Shown: positions 16,417-26,906 of the stretch, piece by piece
How positions within the stretch are numbered: the first letter of the stretch is position 1
Layout: every line of letters begins with the position of its first letter
NCBI RefSeq assembly: GCF_002860165.1
Contig: NZ_PGUZ01000070.1
Location: 1-39,077, forward strand
Origin: Bacillus sp. V3-13
GTDB lineage: Bacteria > Bacillota > Bacilli > Bacillales > Cytobacillaceae
Direction of reading: 5' to 3'
DNA: 39,077 bases
Translations under genes and position numbers: made by a program
Notes under the pieces: generated by a model
Told to the model about the DNA's origin: nothing
Database searches by the model: none
Seen by the model: the letters and a program-made list of their open reading frames with translations, nothing else

Positions 16417-17556
16417 ATGACAGAAGATATGAATAATGTTGAGGTTACAAACTTTGAAGTTGGCGATAAGGTAAAAGCTCAAGTAACCAAAGTTGAGGAA
16501 AAACAGGTGCTTGTTCATGTTGAAAACAGCAAGCTTGATGGAATTATCCCGATCAGCGAATTATCGAGTCTTCATGTTGAAAAAGCTTCAGATGTGGTTG
16601 CTGAAGGCGACGAACTCGAACTTGAAGTGTTAAAGGTTGAGGAAGAGGCCTTGATCCTGTCGAAACGAAAAATCGATGCCGAGCAGGCCTGGGAAAACCT
16701 TGTGCAGAAATTTGAGAGCGGCGAAGTATTTGAAGCCGAAGTAAAGGATGTCGTTAAGGGCGGGCTTGTTGTCGACCTCGGTGTCCGGGGGTTTGTGCCG
16801 GCTTCCCTTGTTGAAGCACATTTTGTTGAAGACTTCTCGGACTACAAGGGCAAACAGCTTACGTTTAAAATTGTTGAGCTTGACCGGGAGAAGAACAGAT
16901 TGATTCTTTCCCATCGCGCAGTAGTCGAAGAAGAAAAAGGAAAACAGAAAGAAAAGCTGTTTAAGTCTCTGCAAGCCGGCCAGGTTTTGGATGGCACGGT
17001 CCAGCGGATAACCGATTTCGGAGCTTTTGTTGATATCGGGGGAATTGACGGACTTGTCCATATTTCCCAGCTGTCACATGAACATGTTGAAAAGCCGTCC
17101 GATGTAGTCCAGGAAGGACAACAGGTAAAGGTAAAGGTACTTAGTGTCGACCGTGATAATGACCGAATTTCGCTATCGATTAAAGAGACATTGCCTGGAC
17201 CGTGGGCAGATATTGCAGAAAAAGCCCCTAAAGGAAGTACGCTTGAGGGTACTGTCAGGCGGCTCGTCTCTTACGGAGCATTTGTCGAGGTTTTTCCGGG
17301 TGTGGAAGGACTTGTTCATATCTCGCAAATCGCCCACAAGCATATCGGAACGCCTCATGAGGTATTAAAGGAAGGCGAGCGCGTCAAGGTCAAGGTTCTC
17401 GATGTCAATGAGCAGGAACAGCGCTTATCCTTAAGCATTAAAGACCTGCAGGAAAAGGAGTCTTATGATGCCGGGGACTATGAGCTTCCGGAGGAATCAA
17501 AAGGCTTTCAGCTCGGTGAAATGATCGGCGATAAATTAAAGAATTTGAAAAATTAA
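16417..17556 (+). CDS. ypfD: S1-domain RNA-binding protein (YpfD, ribosomal S1 homologue)
   Basis: This 379-residue protein is built of four S1 (OB-fold) repeats at roughly 13-83, 98-167, 185-254 and 270-339; repeats three and four carry the clear cores [18 protein letters not shown] and [18 protein letters not shown]. It is the short Firmicute form of ribosomal protein S1, with four domains rather than the six of E. coli, and its role in translation is not essential in B. subtilis. ATG 16417 follows AAGGAGGAG. The leader contains an ACTGCT/AGCAGT inverted repeat (about 16362-16394). No terminator separates it from fni 12 bp downstream. Confidence 0.95.
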   Translation: MTEDMNNVEVTNFEVGDKVKAQVTKVEEKQVLVHVENSKLDGIIPISELSSLHVEKASDVVAEGDELELEVLKVEEEALILSKRKIDAEQAWENLVQKFESGEVFEAEVKDVVKGGLVVDLGVRGFVPASLVEAHFVEDFSDYKGKQLTFKIVELDREKNRLILSHRAVVEEEKGKQKEKLFKSLQAGQVLDGTVQRITDFGAFVDIGGIDGLVHISQLSHEHVEKPSDVVQEGQQVKVKVLSVDRDNDRISLSIKETLPGPWADIAEKAPKGSTLEGTVRRLVSYGAFVEVFPGVEGLVHISQIAHKHIGTPHEVLKEGERVKVKVLDVNEQEQRLSLSIKDLQEKESYDAGDYELPEESKGFQLGEMIGDKLKNLKN

Positions 17557-17565
17557 TGGTGATAA

Positions 17566-18627
<1,062 letters not shown>

Positions 18628-18628
18628 A

Positions 18629-18660
18629 GAAAGCTTCGGTTTATGCCGAAGCTTTTTCTT
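18629..18660 (+). terminator. Intrinsic terminator after fni
   Basis: AAGCTTCGG/CCGAAGCTT stem with a 6-nt loop, then TTTCTT, directly after the fni stop. Confidence 0.94.
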
Positions 18661-18814
18661 ATGAAATTCCCGTTCTGCTCTGGAGATTATTACTGCTTCT
18701 ATCCCTCGCAGGTTTACCTTTTGCTAAAACATCAATCACACCGAAAATTTAAGCGCTGAAAGATTAAATCACATATTCTTTACCCATAATGGAAAAGATA
18801 GGGAGGGTAAAGGA

Positions 18815-19423
18815 ATGGAAGGAATCATATTTTATTGGAGTTCCTGGCTTATCTGGATTTTGACAACCTTTTTTCTAAAAAGAGAAAATCGATACCGCTT
18901 TCGAATATCATTAGCAATCCTTGTGGCAATCATGCTTTCGACTGCACAATTTAGCCTGTTCGGTCTTACTTTTAACGCGGCACCTGTGGTTTTGCTCCTT
19001 TTCGTTTATTGGGAGGTAGCGAAATTGAATAAAGGCCAGCTGGCCTATTATTTCATCTGCGCATTGATTGTAACGCTGGCGTATGTCAGCTTTTTGCTGT
19101 TTGAATTATTTGATCCAGTCTGGGTTCTTTTCGACCGCAAGCTGATGCTTGGCTTTATCATTGTTTATTTAATTGTTTTGCTTTACGGGGATTTACGGAT
19201 GAGACTTTGCATTTTACTTTCAGCAGTTTTTCATGGAGAGGTCGTATTTGCGTTTATTTTAAAAAAGCTTGCTATCGATTATAAAATCGGCACATTGGAA
19301 TTTTTGGACTTTGTCGCGCTGGCAGCGGGTGTGCTTCTGGCCTGGACCGGATTGAAATACGCGCTTCTCTTATTGGAAAAGACGGTAAGTCAGTTTGAAA
19401 GGGAGAAACAAAAAACCTCATGA
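18815..19423 (+). CDS. yphA: Polytopic membrane protein YphA
   Basis: This 202-residue protein is almost entirely hydrophobic with about six predicted membrane segments and a short charged C-terminus. Size and position match B. subtilis YphA, which is linked to sporulation-stage expression there (from memory). No catalytic motif is visible. ATG 18815 follows GGGAGGGTAAAGG. It overlaps the next gene by 4 bp (ATGA), giving a coupled three-gene unit with the YIEGIA gene and its small partner. Confidence 0.85.
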   Translation: MEGIIFYWSSWLIWILTTFFLKRENRYRFRISLAILVAIMLSTAQFSLFGLTFNAAPVVLLLFVYWEVAKLNKGQLAYYFICALIVTLAYVSFLLFELFDPVWVLFDRKLMLGFIIVYLIVLLYGDLRMRLCILLSAVFHGEVVFAFILKKLAIDYKIGTLEFLDFVALAAGVLLAWTGLKYALLLLEKTVSQFEREKQKTS

Positions 19424-20316
19424 ACGAATACACACTGCCCATTTTATTTGGGGTTGCGACCGGAACGTTAAGCCGTATTTACATGTTGCGGACCGATTAT
19501 CGGCAATATCCAACCTATCTTCATGGAAAGATTATTCATATTGCCCTTGGCTTTATAGCTGCAGGGTTGGGGGCTGTTGCCATTCCTTCCATTTTGGAAG
19601 AAGAATTTACAGCTATTACTTTTTTAACCCTTGCAGCCTCCCAATTCCGTGAAGTCCGCAATATGGAAAGAAATACATTATCCGAGCTTGACAGTTATGA
19701 ATTGGTGCCACGGGGTAAAACGTATATTGAAGGAATTGCTGTTGCCTTTGAAAGCAGAAATTATCTTGTTATTTTTACCTCACTAGTCAGCACCTTTGCC
19801 TATATTGTTTTTAATATATGGGCGGGACTGCTGACAGCTGTGGTTGCCCTCATCATCTGCCGAAAATTGATGGCCGGCAGCAAGCTCAAGGATATTGTTG
19901 ACATTGAGTATATTCAGCTGCGCTTTGATGATGCTGGCTTATATATTGATAATATTTACATCATGAATATCGGGCTTCCTGAGCGGCGGAAAGAGATTTT
20001 ACGGTATGGGATGGGATTTATTCTGACTCCGAAAAACTTTAATGCAAGGACGACGATTGCCAATTTGGGCCAGCGCCAGGCCGTCCTTCATGACGTATCG
20101 ACAGCACTAGGCGTTTATCGGGATTCAGGAACGCCTGCGCTTGTTCCGCTTGCAAAAAGGGACCTCGATGATGGACGAGTTGGGGTATTTGTTTTGCCGC
20201 AGGAAAAGAATATTGAAAAAGCGATCCGGATCATCGGTGCGGTTCCGACTTTGGAAAATGCGATCAGAATGCCTACGGAAAGAAAGGAAAAACAGGAAGG
20301 ACGAAACAGCATATGA
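19420..20316 (+). CDS. YIEGIA-family membrane protein (SeaA/YphB relative)
   Basis: This 298-residue protein contains the family-naming motif YIEGIA (TYIEGIAVAFESRNYL, about residues 102-117), four or so membrane segments in the first 150 residues and a soluble C-terminal region. In B. subtilis the gene at this place is yphB (seaA), tied to spore envelope assembly. The start ATG 19420 overlaps the yphA stop, and its own stop overlaps the next start. The neighbouring 61-residue gene belongs to the family annotated as the capping subunit for YIEGIA, which supports the call. Molecular role is not established. Confidence 0.85.
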   Translation: MNEYTLPILFGVATGTLSRIYMLRTDYRQYPTYLHGKIIHIALGFIAAGLGAVAIPSILEEEFTAITFLTLAASQFREVRNMERNTLSELDSYELVPRGKTYIEGIAVAFESRNYLVIFTSLVSTFAYIVFNIWAGLLTAVVALIICRKLMAGSKLKDIVDIEYIQLRFDDAGLYIDNIYIMNIGLPERRKEILRYGMGFILTPKNFNARTTIANLGQRQAVLHDVSTALGVYRDSGTPALVPLAKRDLDDGRVGVFVLPQEKNIEKAIRIIGAVPTLENAIRMPTERKEKQEGRNSI

Positions 20317-20498
20317 CGCATGAAAAAGTGATTATGGCTGTCATTACGACAAACCCGAAGAAGGTTTCGAGCGGCTTGGCGGTTTTTCATTGCGATTCCG
20401 GAGAAGAGTTGAATGTCATTGCAAAGAACCTCGAGGCGATTCTCGACGGGATTGCCCACAAACTTACGGATGAACTTTACGTGATTGTTAGACATTGA
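20313..20498 (+). CDS. Small capping-complex subunit for YIEGIA
   Basis: This 61-residue soluble protein (begins MTHEKVIMAVITTNPKK, ends DELYVIVRH) is encoded immediately after the YIEGIA protein with a 4-bp ATGA overlap. It matches, by memory, the small family named after this pairing. It contains no membrane segment. Tight coupling suggests fixed stoichiometry with its partner. The locus corresponds to ypzH in B. subtilis. Confidence 0.82.
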   Translation: MTHEKVIMAVITTNPKKVSSGLAVFHCDSGEELNVIAKNLEAILDGIAHKLTDELYVIVRH

Positions 20499-20556
20499 TG
20501 ATTCTTCCAACTTTTATTTGCTAGGTTGGAATCACTTTGATAAAATAGTGAAGTTA

Positions 20557-20587
20557 GACCCTTCTCTCAATAAGAAGGGTTCTTTTA
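20557..20587 (+). terminator. Intrinsic terminator after the YIEGIA operon
   Basis: ACCCTTC/GAAGGGT stem with a 9-nt loop followed by TCTTTTAC. Confidence 0.88.
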
Positions 20588-20687
20588 CTATTTATCAATT
20601 TTAAGGGATTTTCTTAATTTTTAGAGAGTAAATGATTCTTAACTATAAATGATATTAGTATGAACGGATTCAGAAAGGGTGGAATTG

Positions 20688-21998
20688 ATGGCGAAACCAG
20701 TTGTAGCGATCGTCGGAAGGCCAAATGTAGGGAAATCAACGATCTTTAACCGAATCGTTGGTGAAAGAATTTCAATTGTCGAGGATATTCCCGGTGTCAC
20801 CCGGGACAGGATTTACAGCTCGGGAGAATGGCTTGCTCACGATTTTAATATTATTGATACAGGTGGAATAGATATCGGGGATGAACCATTTTTGGAACAG
20901 ATTCGCCAGCAGGCTGAAATCGCAATTGTTGAAGCAGATGTGATCATTTTTTTGACGAACGTTCGAGAAGGGGTAACAGCTGCGGACGAAGAAGTGGCGA
21001 AAATATTGTATAAATCAAAAAAACCGGTTGTTCTTGCTGTCAATAAGGTGGATAATCCGGAAATGCGCGCTCAAGTTTATGACTTTTATTCGCTGGGCTT
21101 TGGCGAGCCATTCCCGATTTCCGGTACACATGGCCTTGGATTAGGAGATCTTCTCGATGAAGTGGCCAAGCATTTTCCAAAGACCGATGAACAGGAATAC
21201 GATGATGACGTCATTAAATTCTGCTTGATCGGACGTCCGAATGTTGGCAAGTCATCGCTCGTCAATGCGATTCTTGGCGAGGACAGGGTAATCGTCAGCG
21301 ATATTGCGGGTACGACAAGGGATGCAATTGACTCAACGTACACGTATAATGGAGAAAAGTACGTTATTATCGATACAGCTGGAATGCGCAAAAAAGGAAA
21401 AGTGTACGAAACAACAGAAAAATACAGTGTCCTGCGTGCATTGAGAGCAATTGAACGTTCTGATGTCGTTCTCGTTGTAATTGACGGGGAAGAGGGAATT
21501 ATCGAACAGGACAAACACATCGCAGGCTATGCACATGAGGCGGGACGTGCTGTAGTAATTGTTGTCAATAAATGGGATGCGGTTGAAAAAGATGAAAAAA
21601 CGATGAAGGTGTTTGAACAAAAAATTCGCGACCATTTTTTATTTCTCGATTATGCACCGATTGTATTTTTATCTGCTAAAACGAAAAAGCGGATCCATAC
21701 ATTAATGCCGATGATCAATATGGCCAGTGAAAACCATTCCTTGCGGGTGGAAACGAGCGTTTTGAATGACGTCATTATGGATGCTGTGGCGATGAATCCT
21801 GCTCCAACTGATAAAGGGCGCAGATTAAAAATTTTTTATACAACCCAGGTTTCTGTTAAGCCACCAACATTTGTTGTATTCGTAAACGACCCCGAATTGC
21901 TTCATTTTTCATATGAACGTTTTCTGGAAAACCGGATCAGGGATGCGTTCGGTTTCGAAGGAACCCCGATCAAAATATTTGCGAGAGAGCGCAAGTAG
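20688..21998 (+). CDS. der: Ribosome biogenesis GTPase Der (EngA)
   Basis: This 436-residue essential GTPase with tandem G domains acts in 50S subunit assembly. P-loops GRPNVGKS occur at 10-17 and 182-189; DTGG (57-60), NKVD (119-122), DTAG and NKWD complete both G domains; a KH-like C-terminal domain follows (about 350-436). Length equals B. subtilis Der. ATG 20688 is chosen since [10 protein letters not shown] is the family start and GGGTGG lies 5 nt upstream; a GTG three codons earlier overlaps that site. No terminator separates der from gpsA. Confidence 0.98.
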   Translation: MAKPVVAIVGRPNVGKSTIFNRIVGERISIVEDIPGVTRDRIYSSGEWLAHDFNIIDTGGIDIGDEPFLEQIRQQAEIAIVEADVIIFLTNVREGVTAADEEVAKILYKSKKPVVLAVNKVDNPEMRAQVYDFYSLGFGEPFPISGTHGLGLGDLLDEVAKHFPKTDEQEYDDDVIKFCLIGRPNVGKSSLVNAILGEDRVIVSDIAGTTRDAIDSTYTYNGEKYVIIDTAGMRKKGKVYETTEKYSVLRALRAIERSDVVLVVIDGEEGIIEQDKHIAGYAHEAGRAVVIVVNKWDAVEKDEKTMKVFEQKIRDHFLFLDYAPIVFLSAKTKKRIHTLMPMINMASENHSLRVETSVLNDVIMDAVAMNPAPTDKGRRLKIFYTTQVSVKPPTFVVFVNDPELLHFSYERFLENRIRDAFGFEGTPIKIFARERK

Positions 21999-22016
21999 GT
22001 CGGGAGGAACGCAGCG

Positions 22017-22047
22017 GCACAGTTTATTTTGCCAAGATTTACTGTGC
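22017..22047 (+). other. Inverted repeat between der and gpsA
   Basis: GCACAGT (22017-22023) and ACTGTGC (22041-22047) form a 7-bp stem with a 17-nt loop, flanked by partly pairing bases. There is no adjacent T tract. It may be a leader or processing structure in the der-gpsA transcript. Confidence 0.4.
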
Positions 22048-22106
22048 TGTGAACAGGGAAAAGAAAGTTTTACATTTTTTAATTATAATAAAGGTTGTGA
22101 GCGACA

Positions 22107-23162
22107 TTGAACCGTCCAAAGGAAAAAGTTGCTGTTATCGGCGCAGGAAGCTGGGGAACGGCGCTTTCAATGGTTTTGGCAGATAACGGTCATCAGGTAC
22201 GATTGTGGGGGCAAAATCCGTCCCAAATTGAAGAAATCAACCAAAAGCATATGAACACAAAGTATCTCCCCGACATTTTATTGCCTGAATCAATTGAAGG
22301 GTATCATTCCATGGCAGAGGCGTTGGATGGTATTGATACGATTATCCTGGCTGTCCCTACAAAGGCGATCCGGGAAGTCCTTGGCCGGATCAGGGAGCTG
22401 CATGTTGAGCCGCTGACGATTGTCCATGTTGGCAAAGGAATAGAACCGGATACGCTCTTGCGCATTTCCGAAATGATTGAAGAAGAAATGCCTGAGGAAC
22501 TGCTAAAAGACGTTGTCGTTTTATCCGGGCCAAGCCATGCTGAAGAAGTCAGTCTCCGTCACCCGACTACTGTCACCGTTTCTTCGAAAAATATGAGTGC
22601 GGCTGAAAAGGTGCAGGATTTATTTATCAACCAAAATTTTCGTGTCTATACGAATCCTGATCTTATTGGGGTCGAAATTGGTGGAGCGCTTAAAAATATT
22701 ATCGCGTTGGCTGCCGGACTGTCAGATGGACTCGGCTACGGGGATAATGCGAAAGCGGCTTTAATTACGCGCGGGCTTGCTGAGATCGCCAGACTCGGAA
22801 CAAAAATGGGGGCAAACCCATTGACGTTTTCAGGCTTAACCGGAATCGGCGACCTGATTGTAACATGTACAAGTGTTCATTCCCGTAACTGGCGGGCCGG
22901 GAACCTCCTCGGCAAAGGAAAGAATCTTGATGAGGTTCTCGAAAATATGGGAATGGTTGTCGAAGGAGTTCGGACAACAAAGGCTGCCTACCAGCTTGCT
23001 GAAAAATACCAGGTTAAAATGCCGATTTCACAGGCTCTTTACAATATCCTGTTCCACAATGTAAACCCGAAAGATGCCGTTGATGCGTTAATGGCCCGGG
23101 GCAAGACACACGAAATGGAAGATCTCGTTGATATACTCGGTGAAAGAACGAGATGCGAATAA
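22107..23162 (+). CDS. gpsA: NAD(P)H-dependent glycerol-3-phosphate dehydrogenase
   Basis: This 351-residue enzyme makes sn-glycerol 3-phosphate from dihydroxyacetone phosphate for phospholipid synthesis. Nucleotide-binding GAGSWG (12-17), the catalytic Lys segment [15 protein letters not shown] and [12 protein letters not shown] are present. The start is TTG 22107 after AAAGGTTGTGA; no ATG fits. It follows der by 108 bp without a terminator between them, the conserved arrangement. A very strong terminator is located 113 bp after the stop. Confidence 0.96.
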   Translation: MNRPKEKVAVIGAGSWGTALSMVLADNGHQVRLWGQNPSQIEEINQKHMNTKYLPDILLPESIEGYHSMAEALDGIDTIILAVPTKAIREVLGRIRELHVEPLTIVHVGKGIEPDTLLRISEMIEEEMPEELLKDVVVLSGPSHAEEVSLRHPTTVTVSSKNMSAAEKVQDLFINQNFRVYTNPDLIGVEIGGALKNIIALAAGLSDGLGYGDNAKAALITRGLAEIARLGTKMGANPLTFSGLTGIGDLIVTCTSVHSRNWRAGNLLGKGKNLDEVLENMGMVVEGVRTTKAAYQLAEKYQVKMPISQALYNILFHNVNPKDAVDALMARGKTHEMEDLVDILGERTRCE

Positions 23163-23274
23163 TATAATGTGCAAAATATAGGCATTAGAGGATGCGCTTC
23201 CTGTCTCCCATGCATACAATGCAACGAAGCAAACTGGTAATCTGAACAGGGTGCATGGGTGATTTAGTCGATTT

Positions 23275-23320
23275 GGCTAAAGTAAAGATATTGCCCCATC
23301 TTTACTTTAGCCATTTTTTC
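23275..23320 (+). terminator. Strong intrinsic terminator after gpsA
   Basis: Perfect 15-bp stem GGCTAAAGTAAAGAT/ATCTTTACTTTAGCC with an 8-nt loop, followed by ATTTTTTC. Confidence 0.95.
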
Positions 23321-23409
23321 GTTTCACACTCCCGGCAGATAGGGAAAACTTCGAAACTAGGAACTATTTGCTTTCTCCGGGCTTGGAAAAAGCAGCTTTA
23401 GGCTTTTTC

Positions 23410-23435
23410 CACGGCGCTTCCGCTTTTTTCTTTAT
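23410..23435 (+). repeat. Possible remnant of the dispersed repeat's right end
   Basis: CCACGGCGCTTCCGCTTTTTTC resembles the right terminus of the repeat (CCAAGGCGCTTGCGCTTTTC at window positions 40-59), with one inserted T and two substitutions. Nothing else of the element is present here; a self-complementary GGAAAAAGC/GCTTTTTCC hairpin precedes it. Confidence 0.5.
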
Positions 23436-23443
23436 AAGTACTG

Positions 23444-23452
23444 TGATATAAT
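23444..23452 (+). promoter_or_regulatory. Extended -10 promoter for yphE
   Basis: TG at 23444-23445, one base, then TATAAT at 23447-23452. No good -35 is present; the position it should occupy falls in the T-rich end of the repeat remnant. Confidence 0.6.
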
Positions 23453-23478
23453 ACTTTTCGGAAAAAGGAGTGGTTCAT

Positions 23479-23679
23479 ATGTCTCCCGCTTTAATGAAAA
23501 TGTGGGTTTCTCTTGCCGCAATGGCATTTATGTTCATTTCAATTATCTCAATCTATTTGAGCCGCTATAAGCTAAAAGGATTTTTTCGGATTATTACGGC
23601 AATAATAGCTTATCTATTAATGATTGTTTCCGGAATTATTATTCTTCTCGTAGTTTTAAGCGGGCCGACAAGTCAATAA
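23479..23679 (+). CDS. yphE: Small membrane protein YphE (DUF2768)
   Basis: This 66-residue protein has two hydrophobic helices joined by a short basic loop (SRYKLKG). It matches B. subtilis YphE in size and position between gpsA and yphF; its function is unknown. ATG 23479 lies 8 nt after AAAGGAG; an in-frame GTG at 23470 overlaps that site and is rejected. yphF begins 26 bp downstream, so both may share the promoter at 23444-23452. Confidence 0.85.
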   Translation: MSPALMKMWVSLAAMAFMFISIISIYLSRYKLKGFFRIITAIIAYLLMIVSGIIILLVVLSGPTSQ

Positions 23680-23705
23680 TCACTACATATTAAAGGATTG
23701 ATATA

Positions 23706-24419
23706 ATGATGAAAAAAGGACTGGTGGTTTTCCTTGTGGCAATCATCACCGCTATGTTGACCGGCTGTATGTATCCTGAGGAACAATTGGCTGAAAACCA
23801 AATTCCATATAAAGACCAGGCTGATGCTGTCCAGTCTGCCGTTAATCAGTTTCGGGAAGCTTCAGGCGGATTGCTCCCGATTAAGACAAAAGAGGCAGAG
23901 ACGCCTATTTACGAGAAATACCCGATCGATTTTGAAAGAATCGTTCCAGCCTATTTGGCTGAATTGCCGGGAAATTCTTTTGAAAACGGCGGGGTTTTTC
24001 AATATGTGCTTGTCGATGTTGAAACAGATCCGAAGGTTAAGCTGTTTGATTTAAGAATAGCCGAGACAATCAGGGATATTAAACTACGGATCTACTCAAA
24101 TGGATATCCGCCATACAAAGAGCAAATTGCAGATGGTATTTTTACGCTCGACTTCAAAAAGCTTGGCTACAAGGAGGATCCTGTAGTGACCAGCCCCTAT
24201 ACACACCAAAAACTTCCGTTTATAGTGACAGGCGAAGGTGAGGTTCTGGTAGACTACCGGAACGATTTATATCAGGCCCTAAAAGCGGATGAAACCCAAT
24301 ATAAACCCGGTGAAGATATCCGCAATATTCTCGTCAAGGACTCTTATTTTGTCCCTGCTTATTCACATCCGTATACAATTGAACCCGAATCAGATGAGCC
24401 AATCTTTTTGGTGAAATAG
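23706..24419 (+). CDS. yphF: Lipoprotein YphF
   Basis: This 237-residue predicted lipoprotein has a signal peptide ending in lipobox LTGC with Cys21 as the lipidated residue. The mature part is soluble and charged, with no catalytic motif that I recognise. It corresponds to B. subtilis YphF (similar length and place, just upstream of spoIVA). ATG 23706 follows AAAGGA; a second ATG one codon later is equivalent. A terminator follows at once, so spoIVA is transcribed separately. Confidence 0.88.
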   Translation: MMKKGLVVFLVAIITAMLTGCMYPEEQLAENQIPYKDQADAVQSAVNQFREASGGLLPIKTKEAETPIYEKYPIDFERIVPAYLAELPGNSFENGGVFQYVLVDVETDPKVKLFDLRIAETIRDIKLRIYSNGYPPYKEQIADGIFTLDFKKLGYKEDPVVTSPYTHQKLPFIVTGEGEVLVDYRNDLYQALKADETQYKPGEDIRNILVKDSYFVPAYSHPYTIEPESDEPIFLVK

Positions 24420-24423
24420 TCAT

Positions 24424-24468
24424 AACCCTTCTTCTGCAAAATATATTGTAGGAGAAGGGTTTTTTCTT
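24424..24468 (+). terminator. Intrinsic terminator after yphF
   Basis: AACCCTTCT pairs with AGAAGGGTT, loop of about 20 nt, followed by TTTTTC. Confidence 0.88.
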
Positions 24469-24574
24469 TATTCTTAAAAATCTTTTCATCATACTATGTT
24501 TTCTTAACAATAACCGGGATGGTAAAAGAATAAGAATCGGGACAGGAGGTAAAAAAAATAAAAATCTGTCATAA

Positions 24575-24604
24575 CTTTATAGGACAACATCATAAACATA
24601 TACT
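24575..24604 (+). promoter_or_regulatory. Candidate sigma-E promoter of spoIVA
   Basis: CTTTATA (24575-24581), 15-nt spacer, CATATACT (24597-24604). The -10 resembles the sigma-E consensus CATACAnT; the -35 is only approximate. spoIVA is a known sigma-E gene in B. subtilis, which supports the reading. Confidence 0.5.
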
Positions 24605-24669
24605 GTCCAAAATTACCTTAAAGGATATTATTTATCCCACTAACTGTAAGATTCGGGAGGGGAGATCAC

Positions 24670-26148
24670 TTGGAAAAGGTCGATATTTTTAAAGATATTG
24701 CCGAACGGACTGGCGGTGATATTTATTTAGGAGTAGTAGGAGCAGTACGAACAGGGAAATCAACATTTATTAAGAAGTTTATGGAGCTAGTTGTCTTACC
24801 AAATATAAGCAATGAAGCAGACCGGGCCCGGACACAGGATGAACTGCCGCAAAGTGCAGCTGGAAAAACGATTATGACAACAGAGCCGAAATTTGTTCCG
24901 AACACAGCGGCACATGTCCATGTTGATGAAGGGCTGGAAGTGAATATCAGACTTGTAGATTGTGTAGGTTATACCGTGCCGGGAGCGAAGGGATATGAAG
25001 ATGAAAATGGCCCGCGCATGATTAATACTCCATGGTATGAAGAGCCAATTCCGTTTCATGAAGCGGCTGAAATTGGCACGCGAAAGGTGATTCAAGAACA
25101 CTCAACGATTGGTGTTGTGATCACAACGGATGGCACAATCGGAGAGATTCCGCGGGCAAACTACCTTGAGGCAGAAGAACGTGTCATTGAAGAACTGAAA
25201 GAGGTAGGCAAGCCGTTTATTATTGTAATTAACAGCGCCCAGCCTCACCATCCCAACACAGATACCTTAAGGGCCGAGCTTGTTGAAAAGTACGATATAC
25301 CGGTCATCGCGATGAGCGTCGAAAGCATGCGCGAAACAGATGTTTTGAATGTTCTCAGAGAGGCATTATATGAATTCCCGGTACTGGAAGTAAATGTTAA
25401 CCTGCCAAGCTGGGTGATGGTTTTAAGAGAAAGCCACTGGCTTCGCGGAAGCTACCAGGAAGCAGTAAAAGAGACGGTAAAGGATATTAAGAGGCTCCGT
25501 GATGTAGACAGGGTCGTCCATCAATTTAGTGATTTTGAATTTATTGACCGTGCCAGCCTCGCGGGGATAGAGATGGGCCAGGGGGTTGCGGAAATTGACC
25601 TGTATGCGCCCGACGATCTATACGATGATATTTTAAAAGAAATTGTCGGTGTCGAAATTCGCGGCAAGGATCATTTGCTTGAGCTTATGCAGGACTTTGC
25701 CCATGCGAAGGCAGAATATGACCATATTGCCGACGCTCTTAAAATGGTGAAGCAGACTGGGTATGGTATTGCAGCCCCGACATTGACAGATATGAGCCTG
25801 GATGAACCAGAAATTATCAGGCAGGGTGCGCGGTTTGGCGTAAGGTTAAGGGCAGTTGCCCCTTCGATTCATATGATCAAAGTCGATGTGGAGTCTGAGT
25901 TTTCGCCGATCATTGGTACGGAGAAGCAAAGTGAAGAGCTGGTCCGCTATTTAATGCAGGATTTTGAGGATGATCCGCTCTCGATCTGGAATTCTGATAT
26001 TTTTGGCCGCAGTCTCAGCTCAATCGTCAGGGAGGGCATCCAGGCAAAACTTTCGTTAATGCCTGAAAATGCCCGATACAAATTAAAAGAAACGTTAGAA
26101 CGGATTATTAACGAAGGTTCCGGTGGATTAATCGCGATCATTCTCTAA
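24670..26148 (+). CDS. spoIVA: Stage IV sporulation ATPase SpoIVA
   Basis: This 492-residue mother-cell protein forms the basement layer of the spore coat by ATP-driven polymerisation and is needed for cortex synthesis. Length equals the B. subtilis protein. Walker A GAVRTGKS is at 24-31 (K30) and the Walker B-like LVDCVGY is near residue 97. The C-terminal region ends GGLIAIIL, as expected for the membrane-docking end. The start is TTG 24670 after GGGAGGGGAG. It has its own candidate sigma-E promoter and a terminator. Confidence 0.98.
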   Translation: MEKVDIFKDIAERTGGDIYLGVVGAVRTGKSTFIKKFMELVVLPNISNEADRARTQDELPQSAAGKTIMTTEPKFVPNTAAHVHVDEGLEVNIRLVDCVGYTVPGAKGYEDENGPRMINTPWYEEPIPFHEAAEIGTRKVIQEHSTIGVVITTDGTIGEIPRANYLEAEERVIEELKEVGKPFIIVINSAQPHHPNTDTLRAELVEKYDIPVIAMSVESMRETDVLNVLREALYEFPVLEVNVNLPSWVMVLRESHWLRGSYQEAVKETVKDIKRLRDVDRVVHQFSDFEFIDRASLAGIEMGQGVAEIDLYAPDDLYDDILKEIVGVEIRGKDHLLELMQDFAHAKAEYDHIADALKMVKQTGYGIAAPTLTDMSLDEPEIIRQGARFGVRLRAVAPSIHMIKVDVESEFSPIIGTEKQSEELVRYLMQDFEDDPLSIWNSDIFGRSLSSIVREGIQAKLSLMPENARYKLKETLERIINEGSGGLIAIIL

Positions 26149-26153
26149 TATTC

Positions 26154-26185
26154 GACTCCGATAAGGGGTCTTTTTTCTTTTTTTT
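26154..26185 (+). terminator. Intrinsic terminator after spoIVA
   Basis: GACTCC/GGGGTC stem, 5-nt loop, then a long T-rich run. Confidence 0.85.
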
Positions 26186-26585
26186 TAAATTTTTTCATCA
26201 TTGCTGATCCGGATGTGAAGAAATGCTGCTATGTCAGGCGGGATCGGCGTTTGACTGGCATTTTAACTGCGAAAAATGACGAAATTCATATTACACGAAT
26301 ATTTCAAATAAGAAAACATTACCATAATTTTAATGAATTTTGTTGATATAATGAATCTATTATGATAATCTTTTAACAGAATTGAAGTTGTGAGGCTCAA
26401 AACCTTATGGATAAAGGATTTTTTCAATAAAATAGATTGAAATCTTCCTCTTTATCATTTAATATAAGGGCTGTGCTGAAAAAATCTTTCACAACGTATA
26501 GAATTCAGTAATTTTGTTTAAGAATGTAGGTAAGAAGCTTATTGTTACTGAATTTTATTTCAATTTTTGGGAGGAGGTGACAAGC
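26186..26585. other. hbs upstream region (about 400 bp)
   Basis: AT-rich, no ORF. It holds an extended -10 box TG-A-TATAAT (26344-26352), a full vegetative promoter (26437-26465) and a leader of about 115 nt leading to GGGAGGAGGTGA. A weak hairpin CCTTAT/ATAAAGG with a following T run (about 26403-26424) lies between the two promoter elements. More than one promoter is plausible for a highly expressed gene. Confidence 0.6.
26437..26465 (+). promoter_or_regulatory. Sigma-A promoter of hbs
   Basis: TTGAAA (26437-26442), 17-nt spacer, TAATAT (26460-26465). Confidence 0.65.
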
Positions 26586-26858
26586 ATGAACAAGACAGAA
26601 CTAATTAACGCAGTTGCAGAAGCTAGTGAACTTTCTAAAAAAGACGCTACTAAAGCGGTTGACGCTGTTTTTGACGCAATCCTAGATGCTTTAAAAAATG
26701 GTGATAAAGTACAATTAATTGGTTTCGGAAACTTTGAAGTACGTGAGCGTGCAGCCCGTAAAGGCCGCAACCCACAAACTGGTGAAGAAATCGAAATTTC
26801 TGCAAGCAAAGTGCCTGCTTTCAAACCAGGTAAAGCGCTTAAAGACGCAGTAAAGTAA
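26586..26858 (+). CDS. hbs: Histone-like DNA-binding protein HU (HBsu)
   Basis: This 90-residue HU protein is the main nucleoid protein. The sequence begins [20 protein letters not shown] and contains the conserved [21 protein letters not shown] arm region that intercalates into bent DNA (about residues 46-66). ATG 26586 follows a near-perfect AGGAGGTGA. The coding region uses a different codon flavour from its neighbours (many A/T-ending preferred codons), as expected for a highly expressed gene. An intrinsic terminator follows. Confidence 0.98.
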   Translation: MNKTELINAVAEASELSKKDATKAVDAVFDAILDALKNGDKVQLIGFGNFEVRERAARKGRNPQTGEEIEISASKVPAFKPGKALKDAVK

Positions 26859-26875
26859 TTACATAAGTGCTTGGG

Positions 26876-26906
26876 AAAAGGTCGTGTGAAAACACGGCCT
26901 TTTTTC
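26876..26906 (+). terminator. Intrinsic terminator after hbs
   Basis: AAAAGGTCGTGT pairs with ACACGGCCTTTT (one G-T pair) around GAAA, then T residues. Confidence 0.95.

Larger units (their letters stand above)
23163..23478. other. gpsA-yphE intergenic region (316 bp)
   Basis: No credible ORF is seen. Contents in order: an 8-bp inverted repeat CCCATGCA/TGCATGGG (23207-23214 and 23252-23259), the gpsA terminator (23275-23320), a GGAAAAAGC/GCTTTTTCC hairpin (23385-23410), a short sequence resembling the right end of the dispersed repeat (23410-23435) and an extended -10 promoter for yphE (23444-23452). Confidence 0.7.

Noticed and set aside
24543-24560. Strong ribosome-binding-like sequence AGGAGGT upstream of spoIVA
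   Set aside because: No ATG, GTG or TTG follows at usable spacing; only ATA is present, so no leader peptide can be supported.
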